NCBI GenBank assembly: GCA_043744175.1
Contig: JAYTVD010000108.1
Coordinates: 1-20,317, forward strand
Length of the DNA stretch: 20,317 bases
From: JANMEX01 sp043744175
GTDB taxonomy: Bacteria > Pseudomonadota > Alphaproteobacteria > Rhizobiales > Rhizobiaceae
Direction: 5' to 3'
In this document: piece by piece, positions 8,392-16,022 of the stretch
Position numbering within the stretch: the stretch's first letter is position 1
Layout: the number at the start of each line of letters is the position of its first letter
Notes under the pieces: generated by a model
Told to the model about the DNA's origin: nothing
Seen by the model: the letters and a program-made list of their open reading frames with translations, nothing else
Databases searched by the model: none
Made by a program: the position numbers and the translations under genes

Positions 8392-8462
8392 CTGGACTGT
8401 GGACCTATTGAAGTTCCAATCTGGCTATAGAGCCAGAAGCCTAACAAAGCTAATTTTAGAAT
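8392..8462 (+). promoter_or_regulatory. Candidate TauR site B and xsc promoter
   Basis: CTGGAC (8392-8397) and TGGACCTATTG (8400-8410) precede a perfect inverted repeat CTGGCT-ATAG-AGCCAG (8421-8436). Right after it a -10-like TAGAAT (8457-8462) has no good -35, as expected for a promoter that needs an activator bound just upstream. A perfect TTGACA at 8485-8490 is an alternative -35 but has no good -10 at normal spacing. The elements mirror site A. Confidence 0.5.
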
Positions 8463-8543
8463 GTGCACTAAGCGCTTCGGATTTTTGACAGCGCCGAGGT
8501 AAAGACAGACCTAAATTATTTCCCGCAGACAAGGATTTGCCGA

Positions 8544-10322
8544 ATGAAAATGACCACCGAAGAAGCCTTTGTCAAAGTGCTGCAAATGCACGGGATTGAG
8601 CACGCATTTGGCATCATCGGCTCGGCAATGATGCCCGTGTCGGACTTGTTTCCGAAAGCTGGTATAACCTTTTGGGACTGCGCTCACGAAACCAATGCCG
8701 GTCTTATATGCGATGGCTACTCCCGCGTTACTGGCAAAATGGGCATGGCCATTGCCCAAAATGGACCGGGCGTCACCGGCTTTGTAACAGCAGTAAAAAC
8801 CGCATTCTGGAACCATACACCGATGTTGCTGGTAACACCTCAAGCCGCCAACAAAACTATGGGCCAAGGCGGCTTCCAAGAAGTGCCGCAAATGGCGCTG
8901 TTTCAGGATATGGTTTGCTATCAGGAGGAAGTGCGCGATGCTTCGCGGATTCCCGAAGTCTTGAATCGTGTAATTGAAAAGGCCATCCGTGGCTGTGGTC
9001 CCGCGCAAATCAACATACCGCGCGATTTTTGGACGCAAGTCATCAACGTCGAACTACCGCAAATCGTGAAGTTTGAACGCCCCGTAGGCGGCAGGCTGGC
9101 CATCGCAGAGGCCGCACGGATTTTATCCGAAGCAAAATTCCCCGTCATCCTCAATGGTGCAGGCGTCGTTACCGGAGGCGCAATCCCTGAATCCATCGCC
9201 CTTGCCGAGCGCCTGGATGCAGCCGTTTGTTGTGGGTATCAGCACAATGATGCCTTCCCCGGGAGCCATTATCTGGCAGTTGGCCCGCTCGGCTATAATG
9301 GCTCAAAGGCCGCGATGGAACTCATCGCTAAGGCGGATGTGGTGCTGGCACTCGGCACGCGCCTCAACCCATTTTCCACTCTTCCCGGTTACGGCATCGA
9401 CTATTGGCCAAAGACCGCCAAGATTATCCAAGTGGACATCAATCCAGACCGCATTGGTTTGACCAAGAAGGTCACCGTCGGCATTTGCGGCGATGCCAAA
9501 CAGGTTGCCACGCAAATTCTTGAAGGGCTTGATGCCAAGGCTGGTGATGCAGGCCGCGAGGCCCGCAAGGCCACAATTCATCAAACAAAATCAGCATGGC
9601 TTCAGCAATTGTCGTCTATGGACCATGAAGACGATGACCCCGGCACAGTCTGGAACCAAGAAGCCCGCAAGCGCGATAAAGACCGCATGTCTCCGCGCCA
9701 AGCATGGCGCGCCATTCAGGCAGGACTGCCAAAAGATGCGATCATCTCGTCTGACATTGGCAATAATTGCGCCATCGGCAATGCCTATCCAACATTCGAA
9801 AAGGGCCGTAAATATTTAGCTCCCGGCCTGTTCGGTCCCTGCGGTTACGGCTTTCCGTCCATCATCGGCGCAAAAATCGGCTGCCCCGATGTGCCTGTAT
9901 TTGGCTTTGCCGGCGATGGCGCCTTCGGCATATCGGTCAACGAAATGACGTCTATTTGCCGTGATGAGTGGCCGGCCATCACCATGGTCATATTCCGAAA
10001 TTACCAATGGGGTGCAGAAAAACGCAACACGACTTTATGGTTCGATGATAACTTTGTAGGAACCGAGCTTGACCCCAAATTGAGTTATGCCAAAATCGCT
10101 GAAGCCTGTGGCTTTAAGGGCGTCACAGTGCGCACAATGGCGGAAACCACCAAGGCGCTACAAACGGCGGCAGATGACCAGAAAAACGGCATTACGACCT
10201 TCATCGAAATCATTCTCAATCAGGAACTTGGCGAACCCTTCCGCCGCGATGCGATGAAGAAACCGGTCTCCGTGGCCGGAATTGATCGCGCCGATATGCG
10301 CCCGCAGCCTGATCTTAAATGA
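8544..10322 (+). CDS. xsc: Sulfoacetaldehyde acetyltransferase Xsc
   Basis: Thiamine-diphosphate enzyme (EC 2.3.3.15) that converts sulfoacetaldehyde and phosphate into acetyl phosphate and sulfite, the step where taurine and other C2 sulfonates lose sulfur. Visible hallmarks are the N-terminal CAHETNAG with Glu49, which should activate the cofactor; QNGPGVTGFV; the long family-specific stretch around NKTMGQGGFQEVPQ; and the ThDP/Mg motif GDGAFG at 457-462 followed by the conserved Asn in FRNYQWGAEKRNTT. The length of 592 aa is normal for Xsc. The ATG at 8544 has AAGGA 8 nt upstream; a second ATG two codons later is a weaker alternative. It overlaps the exporter gene by 4 bp (ATGA), so the two are translationally coupled, and pta follows. 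The 172-bp upstream gap contains the candidate TauR site. Confidence 0.97.
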   Translation: MKMTTEEAFVKVLQMHGIEHAFGIIGSAMMPVSDLFPKAGITFWDCAHETNAGLICDGYSRVTGKMGMAIAQNGPGVTGFVTAVKTAFWNHTPMLLVTPQAANKTMGQGGFQEVPQMALFQDMVCYQEEVRDASRIPEVLNRVIEKAIRGCGPAQINIPRDFWTQVINVELPQIVKFERPVGGRLAIAEAARILSEAKFPVILNGAGVVTGGAIPESIALAERLDAAVCCGYQHNDAFPGSHYLAVGPLGYNGSKAAMELIAKADVVLALGTRLNPFSTLPGYGIDYWPKTAKIIQVDINPDRIGLTKKVTVGICGDAKQVATQILEGLDAKAGDAGREARKATIHQTKSAWLQQLSSMDHEDDDPGTVWNQEARKRDKDRMSPRQAWRAIQAGLPKDAIISSDIGNNCAIGNAYPTFEKGRKYLAPGLFGPCGYGFPSIIGAKIGCPDVPVFGFAGDGAFGISVNEMTSICRDEWPAITMVIFRNYQWGAEKRNTTLWFDDNFVGTELDPKLSYAKIAEACGFKGVTVRTMAETTKALQTAADDQKNGITTFIEIILNQELGEPFRRDAMKKPVSVAGIDRADMRPQPDLK

Positions 10323-11362
10323 GCGAGAACAAACCGAATCTTCTACTGCAACAGCCGCTAATCGCGGCTTTCGCCAATTGGTGTTCGGTCAACGGGCCGG
10401 GCCTTATTGTCAGTGCGCTGGTAGCCTTGGCGGCACAATTCTTGTCGGAACATTATGGCGCGCCTGCGATGCTGATGGCGCTTCTGTTGGGTATTGCGCT
10501 GCATTTCCTGGCCGAGGAAGGCAAGTGCGTTGAAGGCATAAACCTCACTGCCAAGAAAGTGCTGCGCATCGGCGTCGCGCTGCTGGGTGTGCGTATCAGC
10601 GTTGAGCTAATCATTAGCCTTGGCGCCGGCACAGTCGCACTGCTCGTCGGCGGCGTGGTGCTCACAATAATTATGGGTCTGGGGCTTGGACGGATTGTCG
10701 GCCAGAACTGGCGCTTGTCTCTTCTCACGGGCGGGGCCGTGGCTATCTGTGGCGCGTCGGCTGCAATGGCGATAGCCGCAGTATTGCCCAAGGATAAAGA
10801 CAGCGAACGCAATTTGATTTTCACAGTACTAGGCGTTACCGTACTCAGCACCGTAGCCATGGCAATGTACCCAGTACTCACGCAGAAACTCGGCCTTAGC
10901 CATCATGAAGCAGGTGTATTTCTCGGTGGAACGATTCATGATGTGGCGCAAGTGGTTGGTGCGGGTTTCTCCGTTAGTCAGGAGACTGGCGAAGTGGCAA
11001 CGCTGGTAAAGCTCATTCGGGTCACAATGCTTGCCCCTGTCGTCCTTTGTTTTTCGCTGATGTTTCGCAATATGGCGTCAGAAGGCGCTGACGTCGGTAA
11101 GCGCGCACCCATTATGCCGGGCTTTGTGATAGGTTTTCTAATCTTGGCCACCCTTAATTCGCTTGGCTACATCCCCAAGCCAACGGCGGATGCAGTTGCG
11201 GATATTTCGCGCTGGGCGCTGCTCTGCGGCATTGCGGCTTCCGGTCTCAAAACCTCATTGAAAAGTATTTTGGACGTTGGCCGCGCTGCGGTTTTTCTTA
11301 TCGTCGCGGAAACGGTATTTCTCGCGGTTTTCATTGTTACTGGCATGAAATACCTAGGTTGA
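10319..11362 (+). CDS. YeiH/UPF0324-family exporter, probably sulfate/sulfite
   Basis: Integral membrane protein of the YeiH family (PF03601, conserved hypothetical 698), 347 aa with about ten hydrophobic segments. Family signatures include LRIGVALLGVRIS, LTGGAVAICGASAAMAIAAV, and GVFLGGTIHDVAQVVGAG. Members encoded beside xsc are thought to export the sulfite or sulfate released from sulfonates (the exporter called TauZ in some Paracoccus/Rhodobacter clusters, if I recall correctly). The start ATG overlaps the xsc stop by 4 bp. It sits between xsc and pta, so the xsc-exporter-pta order fits a single transcript handling both products of the Xsc reaction. Export specificity is inferred from family and position; no residue reading can separate sulfate from sulfite. 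Confidence 0.9.
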   Translation: MSENKPNLLLQQPLIAAFANWCSVNGPGLIVSALVALAAQFLSEHYGAPAMLMALLLGIALHFLAEEGKCVEGINLTAKKVLRIGVALLGVRISVELIISLGAGTVALLVGGVVLTIIMGLGLGRIVGQNWRLSLLTGGAVAICGASAAMAIAAVLPKDKDSERNLIFTVLGVTVLSTVAMAMYPVLTQKLGLSHHEAGVFLGGTIHDVAQVVGAGFSVSQETGEVATLVKLIRVTMLAPVVLCFSLMFRNMASEGADVGKRAPIMPGFVIGFLILATLNSLGYIPKPTADAVADISRWALLCGIAASGLKTSLKSILDVGRAAVFLIVAETVFLAVFIVTGMKYLG

Positions 11363-11368
11363 CGCGCC

Positions 11369-12355
11369 ATGTCAGTGCTCAACCTCATCATTGAAAAAGC
11401 AATATTGAACCAGCGCCACATTGTTTTGCCCGAGGGCGATGACAGGCGAATTGTTGAGGCGGCCTACCAAGCTGCACACGATGGTCTCGCCAAAATTACG
11501 TTGCTTGGAGACCCAAAAAAAATAGCAAAGTTGGCACCGCCCCAGAGCGATGTAGCGATCATAGATCCCCGGCATTCGTCACTGCATGGCACACTTTCAG
11601 ATGCGTTCTATGAACTTCGTAAAGACATTGGTGGCACGAAAGAATTTGCCGACACCGCCATGCGCGATCCCATTAAGTTTGCGGCCATGATGGTGCGCCT
11701 TGGTCTCGCCGATGGCACAGTCGGAGGTGCGGGGACACCGACGGCGGAAATCATACGTAATGCCGTTAAAATAATCGGGCTCGCCTCAAACACCAAAATC
11801 GCATCAAGCTTTTTCCTGATGGTGCTGGATAAGCCCTTTCAACCCAAGCAGGGCGCATTTGTCTTTGCCGATTGCGCCTTGACAATCGAGCCGGATGCCA
11901 TTGAGCTTGCTGATATCGCGATAAAATCTGCAATGTCATTTCAAAATTTGACGGGTATAGACGCTAAAATTGCCATGCTGTCCTTCTCCACGCTCGGCAG
12001 CGCCAAACACAAGCGGGTCAGCAAAGTTATTGAGGCTACGCGCATTGTGAAATGGGCGCATCCAGACCTCATGATTGATGGCGAGTTGCAATTTGACGCC
12101 GCCTTCGTGGAAAGCGTGGCACAAAGCAAGGCACCGCAATCACCACTCAAGGGAGCAGCCAATATTTTTGTTTTCCCTAATTTGGAATCGGGCAATATCG
12201 GCTATAAAATTGCCGAACGCATTGGCGGCGCAAAGGCTATCGGGCCTATATTGCAAGGCTTGGCAAAGCCAGCAAACGATCTATCCCGCGGCTGCACAAC
12301 TGACGATGTCTACAATATGATCGCAGTTACCGCTGCGCAGGTCGCAAGTGTTTGA
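11369..12355 (+). CDS. pta: Phosphate acetyltransferase
   Basis: Converts acetyl phosphate plus CoA to acetyl-CoA (EC 2.3.1.8), the step after Xsc. It is a stand-alone PTA_PTB domain protein of 328 aa, the usual short-form length. Recognisable motifs are VLPEGDDRRIVEAA, AADGTVGGAGTPT-like sequence (LADGTVGGAGTPTAE), MLSFSTLGSAKH, DGELQFDAA, FPNLESGNIGYKI and LSRGCTTDD, which form the substrate and CoA site in this family. Starts 6 bp after the exporter stop, so it is in the same operon. No acetate kinase follows, consistent with a route into acetyl-CoA rather than acetate excretion. A weak hairpin-like repeat (about 12389-12421) lies downstream but has no T-run. Confidence 0.96.
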   Translation: MSVLNLIIEKAILNQRHIVLPEGDDRRIVEAAYQAAHDGLAKITLLGDPKKIAKLAPPQSDVAIIDPRHSSLHGTLSDAFYELRKDIGGTKEFADTAMRDPIKFAAMMVRLGLADGTVGGAGTPTAEIIRNAVKIIGLASNTKIASSFFLMVLDKPFQPKQGAFVFADCALTIEPDAIELADIAIKSAMSFQNLTGIDAKIAMLSFSTLGSAKHKRVSKVIEATRIVKWAHPDLMIDGELQFDAAFVESVAQSKAPQSPLKGAANIFVFPNLESGNIGYKIAERIGGAKAIGPILQGLAKPANDLSRGCTTDDVYNMIAVTAAQVASV

Positions 12356-12632
12356 GGCTAATTGCCGAGTTCGCTTTCAAGCAATTCTTGCGGTGAGCGG
12401 ATTGGTGCTAAATCTGCCGCAGTGAAGGCGTTTTCTGAAAGTTTGCTGTCAATTTTGGACGGATGCGACACACCAAATATTTCAAACCCGCTAGATTCGA
12501 TAGCAAATAGCGTGGGAAGATGGGCGACGATATTGCAATCAGCTATATTTTGACTGCTATGCACATTGGAAAACTATAGACGGAGTGCCGGTCTGATTGG
12601 CGGCCGTAACAATATTTGCGAGGAAATGAGTG
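12356..12632. other. Intergenic stretch between pta and the flavoprotein gene
   Basis: A 277-bp gap. A 68-codon reading frame on the minus strand (12564-12358) would converge on pta, but it has no convincing Shine-Dalgarno and I recognise no family. An overlapping 63-codon plus-strand frame is no better. The right part (12550-12580) has TTGACT and TATAGA spaced about 19 bp, a possible promoter for the next gene. Confidence 0.4.
12550..12580 (+). promoter_or_regulatory. Possible promoter of the ferredoxin-reductase-like gene
   Basis: TTGACT (12550-12555) and TATAGA (12575-12580) with a 19-bp spacer, about 50 bp upstream of the start at 12633. The spacer is longer than the ideal 17 bp, so this is tentative. 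Confidence 0.3.
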
Positions 12633-13847
12633 ATGACAAGCTTGACAATTATCATCGGAGCCAGCCATGCGGGCGTGGCGGTTGCCGCTAAACTTCGGGC
12701 GCACGCGCCGGATGCCTCCATCACACTCATTAGCGCTGAAGATAATTTCCCGGTCCAGCGACCAGTGCTGTCTAAGGCATATTTGTCTGGTAAATCCACA
12801 CTGGATTATATTTATCTGCGCGCACCGGAATGGTACGCTGATAACAATATTGAATTGATACGTGGAACGAATGTGGCTTCGATCGACGCCGCAACTAAAA
12901 GCGTTGTTCTCGCCGATGGTACCAAGCTTACATACGATAATTTGGTAATTGCCACAGGAGCGACACCGCGCCGACTGCCCGTTGAAATTGGTGGTCATTT
13001 GAAAAATGTATTCGTAGTACGTGATTTGGGTGACGCAGACGGTCTCAAAGCAACGCTCCATGAAGGTCAGAAGTTGGTTGTCATTGGCGGCGGTTATATC
13101 GGTTTGGAGGCCGCATCCGAAGCGTCGAAAATGGGCGTTGCTGTGACCGTTCTTGAGGCAGCGGAGCGCATTGTACAGCGTGTAGCTTCAAAAGAGACTT
13201 CGGACGTGCTGCGTGACCTCCACCGCGCCAACGGCGTTGATATTCGTGAGGGCGTACATGTCAGCCACATTGTAGAAACTAATGGCATGGCAAGCGGCGT
13301 ACAGCTGAAAGACGGCAGTGTCATCCCCACAGATCTCGTCATTGTTGGTATCGGTATCACGCCCAATATCGCGCTCGCTGTTGACGCCGGCTTACAAACC
13401 GGCAATGGCATCATTGTCGATGCGCAGTTGCGCACGTCTGATCCCCACATCTACGCTCTCGGAGATTGCGCTGCGTTTCCGAAAGATGGAGCATTGATGC
13501 GATTGGAATCGGTACAGAACGCTCATGATCAAGGCGCACTGGTTGCAGCCAATATCGCTGGCGAGAATAACACTTACAATGAAGTGCCATGGTTCTGGTC
13601 GGACCAGTTCGATTTGAACTTGCAAATCGCTGGTCTCAACACTGGCTATGATAATATTGTGGTGCGTACCAGCGAGGGCCGCCGCGCCCATTTCTATTTT
13701 AAGGCTGATAAATTTCTCGCCGTGGATTGCTTCAATGATGCACTGACCTTCGCGATGTCCCGCAAAATTCTAGAGCTTGGCAAGCCACTGACACGCGAGC
13801 AGGCAGGCGATGCCAATATGTCACTTAAGTCCATCGTTAAGGGCTGA
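12633..13847 (+). CDS. NAD(P)H:ferredoxin/rubredoxin reductase-like FAD protein
   Basis: Pyridine-nucleotide-disulfide-fold reductase of the BphA4/putidaredoxin reductase type, which moves electrons from NAD(P)H through FAD to a small iron-sulfur carrier. It has an N-terminal FAD motif (IIIGASHAGVAVAAKL), ATGATPRRLP, the NAD(P) Rossmann motif GGGYIG at 152-157, and the second FAD motif YALGDCAAF (Gly277-Asp278), followed by the C-terminal reductase domain (WFWSDQFDLNLQIAG). The length of 404 aa is typical. I chose ATG 12633 over GTG 12630 because GAGGAA lies 7 nt upstream of it. No ferredoxin, Rieske oxygenase or P450 gene adjoins, so the electron acceptor is unknown. regB begins 56 bp later; the two may share a transcript, but a separate regB promoter is possible. 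Confidence 0.9.
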   Translation: MTSLTIIIGASHAGVAVAAKLRAHAPDASITLISAEDNFPVQRPVLSKAYLSGKSTLDYIYLRAPEWYADNNIELIRGTNVASIDAATKSVVLADGTKLTYDNLVIATGATPRRLPVEIGGHLKNVFVVRDLGDADGLKATLHEGQKLVVIGGGYIGLEAASEASKMGVAVTVLEAAERIVQRVASKETSDVLRDLHRANGVDIREGVHVSHIVETNGMASGVQLKDGSVIPTDLVIVGIGITPNIALAVDAGLQTGNGIIVDAQLRTSDPHIYALGDCAAFPKDGALMRLESVQNAHDQGALVAANIAGENNTYNEVPWFWSDQFDLNLQIAGLNTGYDNIVVRTSEGRRAHFYFKADKFLAVDCFNDALTFAMSRKILELGKPLTREQAGDANMSLKSIVKG

Positions 13848-13903
13848 CCCGACGCGACATTTGTGCATTTCACTAAATGGCAAACAGTCGCTATGAAGGG
13901 TAA

Positions 13904-15262
13904 ATGACGACGGAAATCCAAAACACGGACAGATTTGAGTCGCGCCGTTTGCGCTTGCTAACACTAATCAGGTTGCGCTGGTTGGCAATTGCAGGGCAAT
14001 CTATGGCGGTTCTGCTGGTCGCCTACGGTCTTGGGTTCCCGATGCCGGTGAGCCTTTGCTTTGCGCTGATTGCGCTTTCGGCATGGCTTAATCTTTTCCT
14101 GACATTTCGCTATGCAACAACCGTGCGGCTCGACCCGCGCTCGGCATTTGCCATTCTCGGCTTTGATGTTTTGCAGCTGTTTGGCCTGCTTTATTTAACC
14201 GGCGGCATCTCAAACCCATTTGCGATGCTGATGATCGTGCCCGCCGTTGTTTCAGCCTCGTCGCTTCCCCTTCGCCTAACGTTGATATTGTCCGGCATAG
14301 TGGTGACCTGTGTCAGCATTCTCGCCGTACATCATCTGCCCCTTCCGTGGACAGCAGGCACTACGTTTATCATTCCGTCGGTTTTGAAAGCCGGTATCTA
14401 TTTCGCTATTTTATCCAGCTTAGCCTTCACGTCTGTCTTCTCGCGGCGTGTCGCTCAAGAGGCGCGCCAGCTTACGGACGCCCTGGCAGCAACCGAACTG
14501 GTATTGCAACGCGAACAACATTTGTCCGCACTGGATGGCCTTGCCGCCGCCGCCGCCCATGAACTGGGAACGCCACTCGCGACCATTGCTCTTGTTGCCC
14601 GTGAGTTGGATTTAGCGATGAAAAAGTCATCGCCGCACAAGGAGGATGTTGAGCTTATCGTCAGCCAAACCGGACGCTGTCGCGAAATATTGCAACGTCT
14701 CAGCAGCCTTTCGGCGGAGGGTGAGCAGCATTTGAGCCAAATGCCGCTGACATCATTGATCGAAGAGGTCATAGCGCCGCATCGCGAGTTTGGCATAATT
14801 ATCAACAAGCTTGAGGGCAAGTGTGAAGGTGCGGAACCTGTAGGGCGGCGCAATCCTGGCGTTATTTACGGGCTAGGTAACTTGGTAGAAAACGCGGTGG
14901 ACTTCGCTAAGTCGGCCGTCTCAGTTGAGTGGAAATGGACTGGCCGGACAGTTTCAATCAGCATCATTGATGATGGTCCCGGATTTTCGACCGATATGCT
15001 GGATCACATTGGCGAGCCCTATGCCCGCAGCCGTAACCCCACCCCGCGCAACGGCGGCGGTGGCTTGGGCTTGGGTTTGTTCATTGCCAAGACATTACTG
15101 GAAAGGTCCGGCGCAACATTGACCTTCAGCAACCGCAACGATGCGCTTACTGGCGCGAATATCCAAATTCAATGGCCGCGAAACGCCATGGAAGCACTCG
15201 ATTCTACGCAAAAGGTCGCAATGGCTTTGACAAATGCCCCCTACCGCGCCAAATCAATCTAA
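13904..15262 (+). CDS. regB: RegB/ActS/PrrB-type redox sensor histidine kinase
   Basis: Global redox sensor kinase of alphaproteobacteria. Six membrane helices fill roughly residues 24-190. The quinone-site heptapeptide GGISNPF is at 100-106. The H box AAAHELGTPLATIAL has phosphoacceptor His219, and the redox cysteine in GRCREIL is Cys259. The 40-residue His-Cys spacing equals that of Rhodobacter capsulatus RegB (His225/Cys265). The HATPase domain has an N box (LGNLVENAVDFA), IIDDGPGFS and GGGGLGLGLFIAK. ATG 13904 has GAAGGG 3 nt upstream, a short spacing. regA follows after 23 bp, and the pair forms one operon. In Hyphomicrobiales the same pair is called ActS/ActR. All sensing residues I know of are present, so it is expected to be functional. 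Confidence 0.95.
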   Translation: MTTEIQNTDRFESRRLRLLTLIRLRWLAIAGQSMAVLLVAYGLGFPMPVSLCFALIALSAWLNLFLTFRYATTVRLDPRSAFAILGFDVLQLFGLLYLTGGISNPFAMLMIVPAVVSASSLPLRLTLILSGIVVTCVSILAVHHLPLPWTAGTTFIIPSVLKAGIYFAILSSLAFTSVFSRRVAQEARQLTDALAATELVLQREQHLSALDGLAAAAAHELGTPLATIALVARELDLAMKKSSPHKEDVELIVSQTGRCREILQRLSSLSAEGEQHLSQMPLTSLIEEVIAPHREFGIIINKLEGKCEGAEPVGRRNPGVIYGLGNLVENAVDFAKSAVSVEWKWTGRTVSISIIDDGPGFSTDMLDHIGEPYARSRNPTPRNGGGGLGLGLFIAKTLLERSGATLTFSNRNDALTGANIQIQWPRNAMEALDSTQKVAMALTNAPYRAKSI

Positions 15263-15285
15263 AGATCATTAAAAGGGATAACGCA

Positions 15286-15849
15286 ATGAGCGAAACGGGC
15301 ACAATCGACCTGTCAAAAATTGGTGCGGATCGCAGCCTGCTTTTGGTGGATGATGACAAGCCGTTCCTAAATCGCCTTTCGCGCGCCATGGAAACGCGGG
15401 GCTTTGAAGTTCGCGCTGCCGACAGTGTTGCCGCCGGCCTTGATGCCGTCACCGCAGCAGCGCCCGCTTATGCGGTCGTAGATTTGCGCCTAGGCGACGG
15501 TAATGGCATTACAGTGATCGAAGCGATCCGCCTGAAACGCGCCGATGCAAAGATCATCGTGCTCACAGGTTACGGCAACATCGCTACCGCGGTCACTGCC
15601 GTGAAACTGGGCGCAGTTGACTATCTTGCCAAGCCTGCAGACGCTGATGATGTGTTCAACGCTTTGACACGTGTGGGTGATGAAAAGCTGGAACTACCAG
15701 AAAATCCGATGTCGGCGGACCGCGTACGCTGGGAGCATATTCAGCGCGTCTATGAAATATGCGAGCGCAATGTTTCCGAAACCGCACGCCGTCTCAATAT
15801 GCACCGCAGAACTTTGCAACGCATTTTGGCCAAACGCGCGCCGAAGTAA
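15286..15849 (+). CDS. regA: RegA/ActR/PrrA-type response regulator
   Basis: Partner of RegB, 187 aa against about 184 in well-studied RegA proteins. The receiver domain has LLLVDDDKPF at the acidic pocket, phosphoacceptor Asp66 in VVDLRLGDG, Thr in VLTGYGNIATA and Lys in YLAKPAD. A short linker leads to the near-invariant Fis-type helix-turn-helix NVSETARRLNMHRRTLQRIL at the C-terminus. It acts as a dimeric global regulator of redox, respiration and carbon or nitrogen genes. The frame is open further upstream into regB, but ATG 15286 is chosen because AAAAGGGA lies about 8 nt before it and the protein then begins like other RegA proteins. A strong terminator follows at 15877. No senC or hvrA gene, often next to regA in Rhodobacter, is present. 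Confidence 0.96.
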   Translation: MSETGTIDLSKIGADRSLLLVDDDKPFLNRLSRAMETRGFEVRAADSVAAGLDAVTAAAPAYAVVDLRLGDGNGITVIEAIRLKRADAKIIVLTGYGNIATAVTAVKLGAVDYLAKPADADDVFNALTRVGDEKLELPENPMSADRVRWEHIQRVYEICERNVSETARRLNMHRRTLQRILAKRAPK

Positions 15850-15876
15850 GCACCACTCACAACCTCTGTTCTTAAT

Positions 15877-15913
15877 AACGCTGCGTGCCAAGAGGGCCCG
15901 CAGCGTTTTTGTT
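15877..15913 (+). terminator. Rho-independent terminator of regBA
   Basis: AACGCTGC (15877-15884) pairs with GCAGCGTT (15900-15907), with further partial pairing inside the loop, and runs into TTTTTGTTT. It starts 28 bp after the regA stop. Confidence 0.85.
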
Positions 15914-15961
15914 TGGCTATTCACTCCAAAAATTAAATACCGAAAATAAGTGTCTCAACTC

Positions 15962-15994
15962 TTGTAAGTCATATCTTAAGATATATCTTTAGAT
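15962..15994 (+). promoter_or_regulatory. Palindromic operator and promoter of the DUF2852-padR operon
   Basis: Two tandem 10-bp palindromes lie 12 bp apart: ATCTTAAGAT (15973-15982, perfect) and ATCTTTAGAT (15985-15994, one central mismatch). A -35-like TTGTAA (15962-15967) and a -10-like TATCTT (15984-15989) with a 16-bp spacer place the palindromes over the promoter. AT-rich palindromes of this kind are common targets of PadR-family repressors, and a padR gene is second in the operon, so autorepression is likely. Confidence 0.55.
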
Positions 15995-16022
15995 GTATCG
16001 TAACAACAGAGAAGGAAATCAA

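Noticed and set aside
8485..8516. TTGACA as the -35 of the main xsc promoter
   Set aside because: The only -10-like sequence (CTAAAT) is 20 bp away; the TAGAAT site just below the TauR-like repeat fits an activated promoter better.
12358..12564. 68-codon minus-strand reading frame after pta
   Set aside because: No ribosome-binding site, no recognisable domain, and its length is within what is expected by chance here; kept only as a note in the intergenic entry.
15172..15285. Extended N-terminus of RegA overlapping regB
   Set aside because: The frame is open but ATG 15286 has a proper Shine-Dalgarno and gives the normal RegA length.
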